Below, piece by piece: positions 63,894 through 64,000 of a stretch of DNA of 64,000 nucleotides; within the stretch, counting starts at the first letter, position 1, and each line of letters starts with the position of its first letter. A model generated the notes under the pieces. That model was not told the origin of the DNA and ran no database searches. It saw only the letters and a program-made list of their open reading frames with translations. The stretch lies in assembly GCA_902625725.1 (NCBI GenBank), contig CACOCY010000001.1:1-64000 (forward strand), read 5' to 3'. Position numbers and translations under genes: made by a program. This stretch comes from an uncultured SAR116 cluster alpha proteobacterium (lineage in GTDB: Bacteria; Pseudomonadota; Alphaproteobacteria; Puniceispirillales; Puniceispirillaceae).

Positions 63894-64000
63894 ATGGCAT
63901 CTGGCAAAAGATTAAAATCAGGCTATGAACTTATAGACCGCAATAAAACTTACACAGTTGATGAAGCTGCCAAAATTATAAAAGCCGCAGCCAAAGCGAA
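63894..64000 (+). CDS. rplA: 50S ribosomal protein L1, N-terminal fragment
   Basis: The frame runs off the right edge. It begins MASGKRLKSGYELIDRN, then KTYTVDEAAKIIKAAAKA, typical of L1. A tandem ATG at 63891 overlaps the rplK stop (TGATG); I use the second ATG. The rplK-rplA order is universal. Confidence 0.9.
   Translation, partial: MASGKRLKSGYELIDRNKTYTVDEAAKIIKAAAKA

Noticed and set aside
1-64000. CRISPR arrays or intact insertion sequences
   Set aside because: No regularly spaced repeat clusters, cas genes or transposase frames were seen on reading the window.

Overview
The window comes from an AT-rich alphaproteobacterium, probably a small-genome marine type. This is inferred from the division/murein cluster layout, low-GC gene sequences, the tuf/tRNA/secE/nusG ribosomal block and alphaproteobacterial protein signatures (for example a long-linker FtsZ ending in IPAFLRRQ). 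I do not assign a genus.

Region 1 (1-20.6 kb, all minus strand) is a complete dcw cluster. Read in the transcribed direction it is mraZ-rsmH-ftsL-ftsI-murE-murF-mraY-murD-ftsW-murG-murC-murB-ddl-ftsQ-ftsA-ftsZ-lpxC-bamD-recN (recN cut by the window edge). Most genes overlap or nearly touch. Five repeats with an exact 10-bp period lie just upstream of mraZ and look like the MraZ operator. Region 2 (20.6-25.9 kb) holds the RNase P RNA, an ABC-F ATPase, a TerB/DnaJ protein, tusA, a PlsC-type acyltransferase, a DUF2237 protein and a small membrane protein.

Region 3 (26-44 kb) is looser, with many gaps. It has three EamA transporters, a Gfo/Idh oxidoreductase, a quinone oxidoreductase, a MotA/ExbB-like protein, a cupin, a YdcF/ElyC protein, a PfkB kinase and an NAD(P)-type glutamate dehydrogenase. 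It also carries a split copper regulon: a CueR-type regulator with Cys112/Cys120, a divergent DUF4396/cytochrome c pair, and copCD 5 kb away. Both promoters carry the same 19-bp dyad inside a 19-bp spacer. The cytochrome has CxxYH in place of CxxCH.

Region 4 (44.3-52.7 kb) is accessory in character: small ORFs, a gene broken at a poly-A tract, then an envelope cassette. The cassette encodes a lipoprotein caspase-like protease with an EF-hand loop, a divergent TPR lipoprotein, a TPR-trypsin protease, a DUF4384-like secreted protein and an LPP20-like lipoprotein. This is the best candidate here for an undescribed system.

Region 5 (52.7-64 kb) has tRNA-Thr, rlmB, tRNA-Tyr, tuf, tRNA-Trp, secE, nusG, rplK and the start of rplA. 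Between tRNA-Trp and secE sit a 3.2-kb island and a ynjBCD-type ABC importer. The island is bounded by a 48-bp repeat of the tRNA-Trp 3' half and holds an integrase relic, a photolyase-related gene and an endonuclease III gene.
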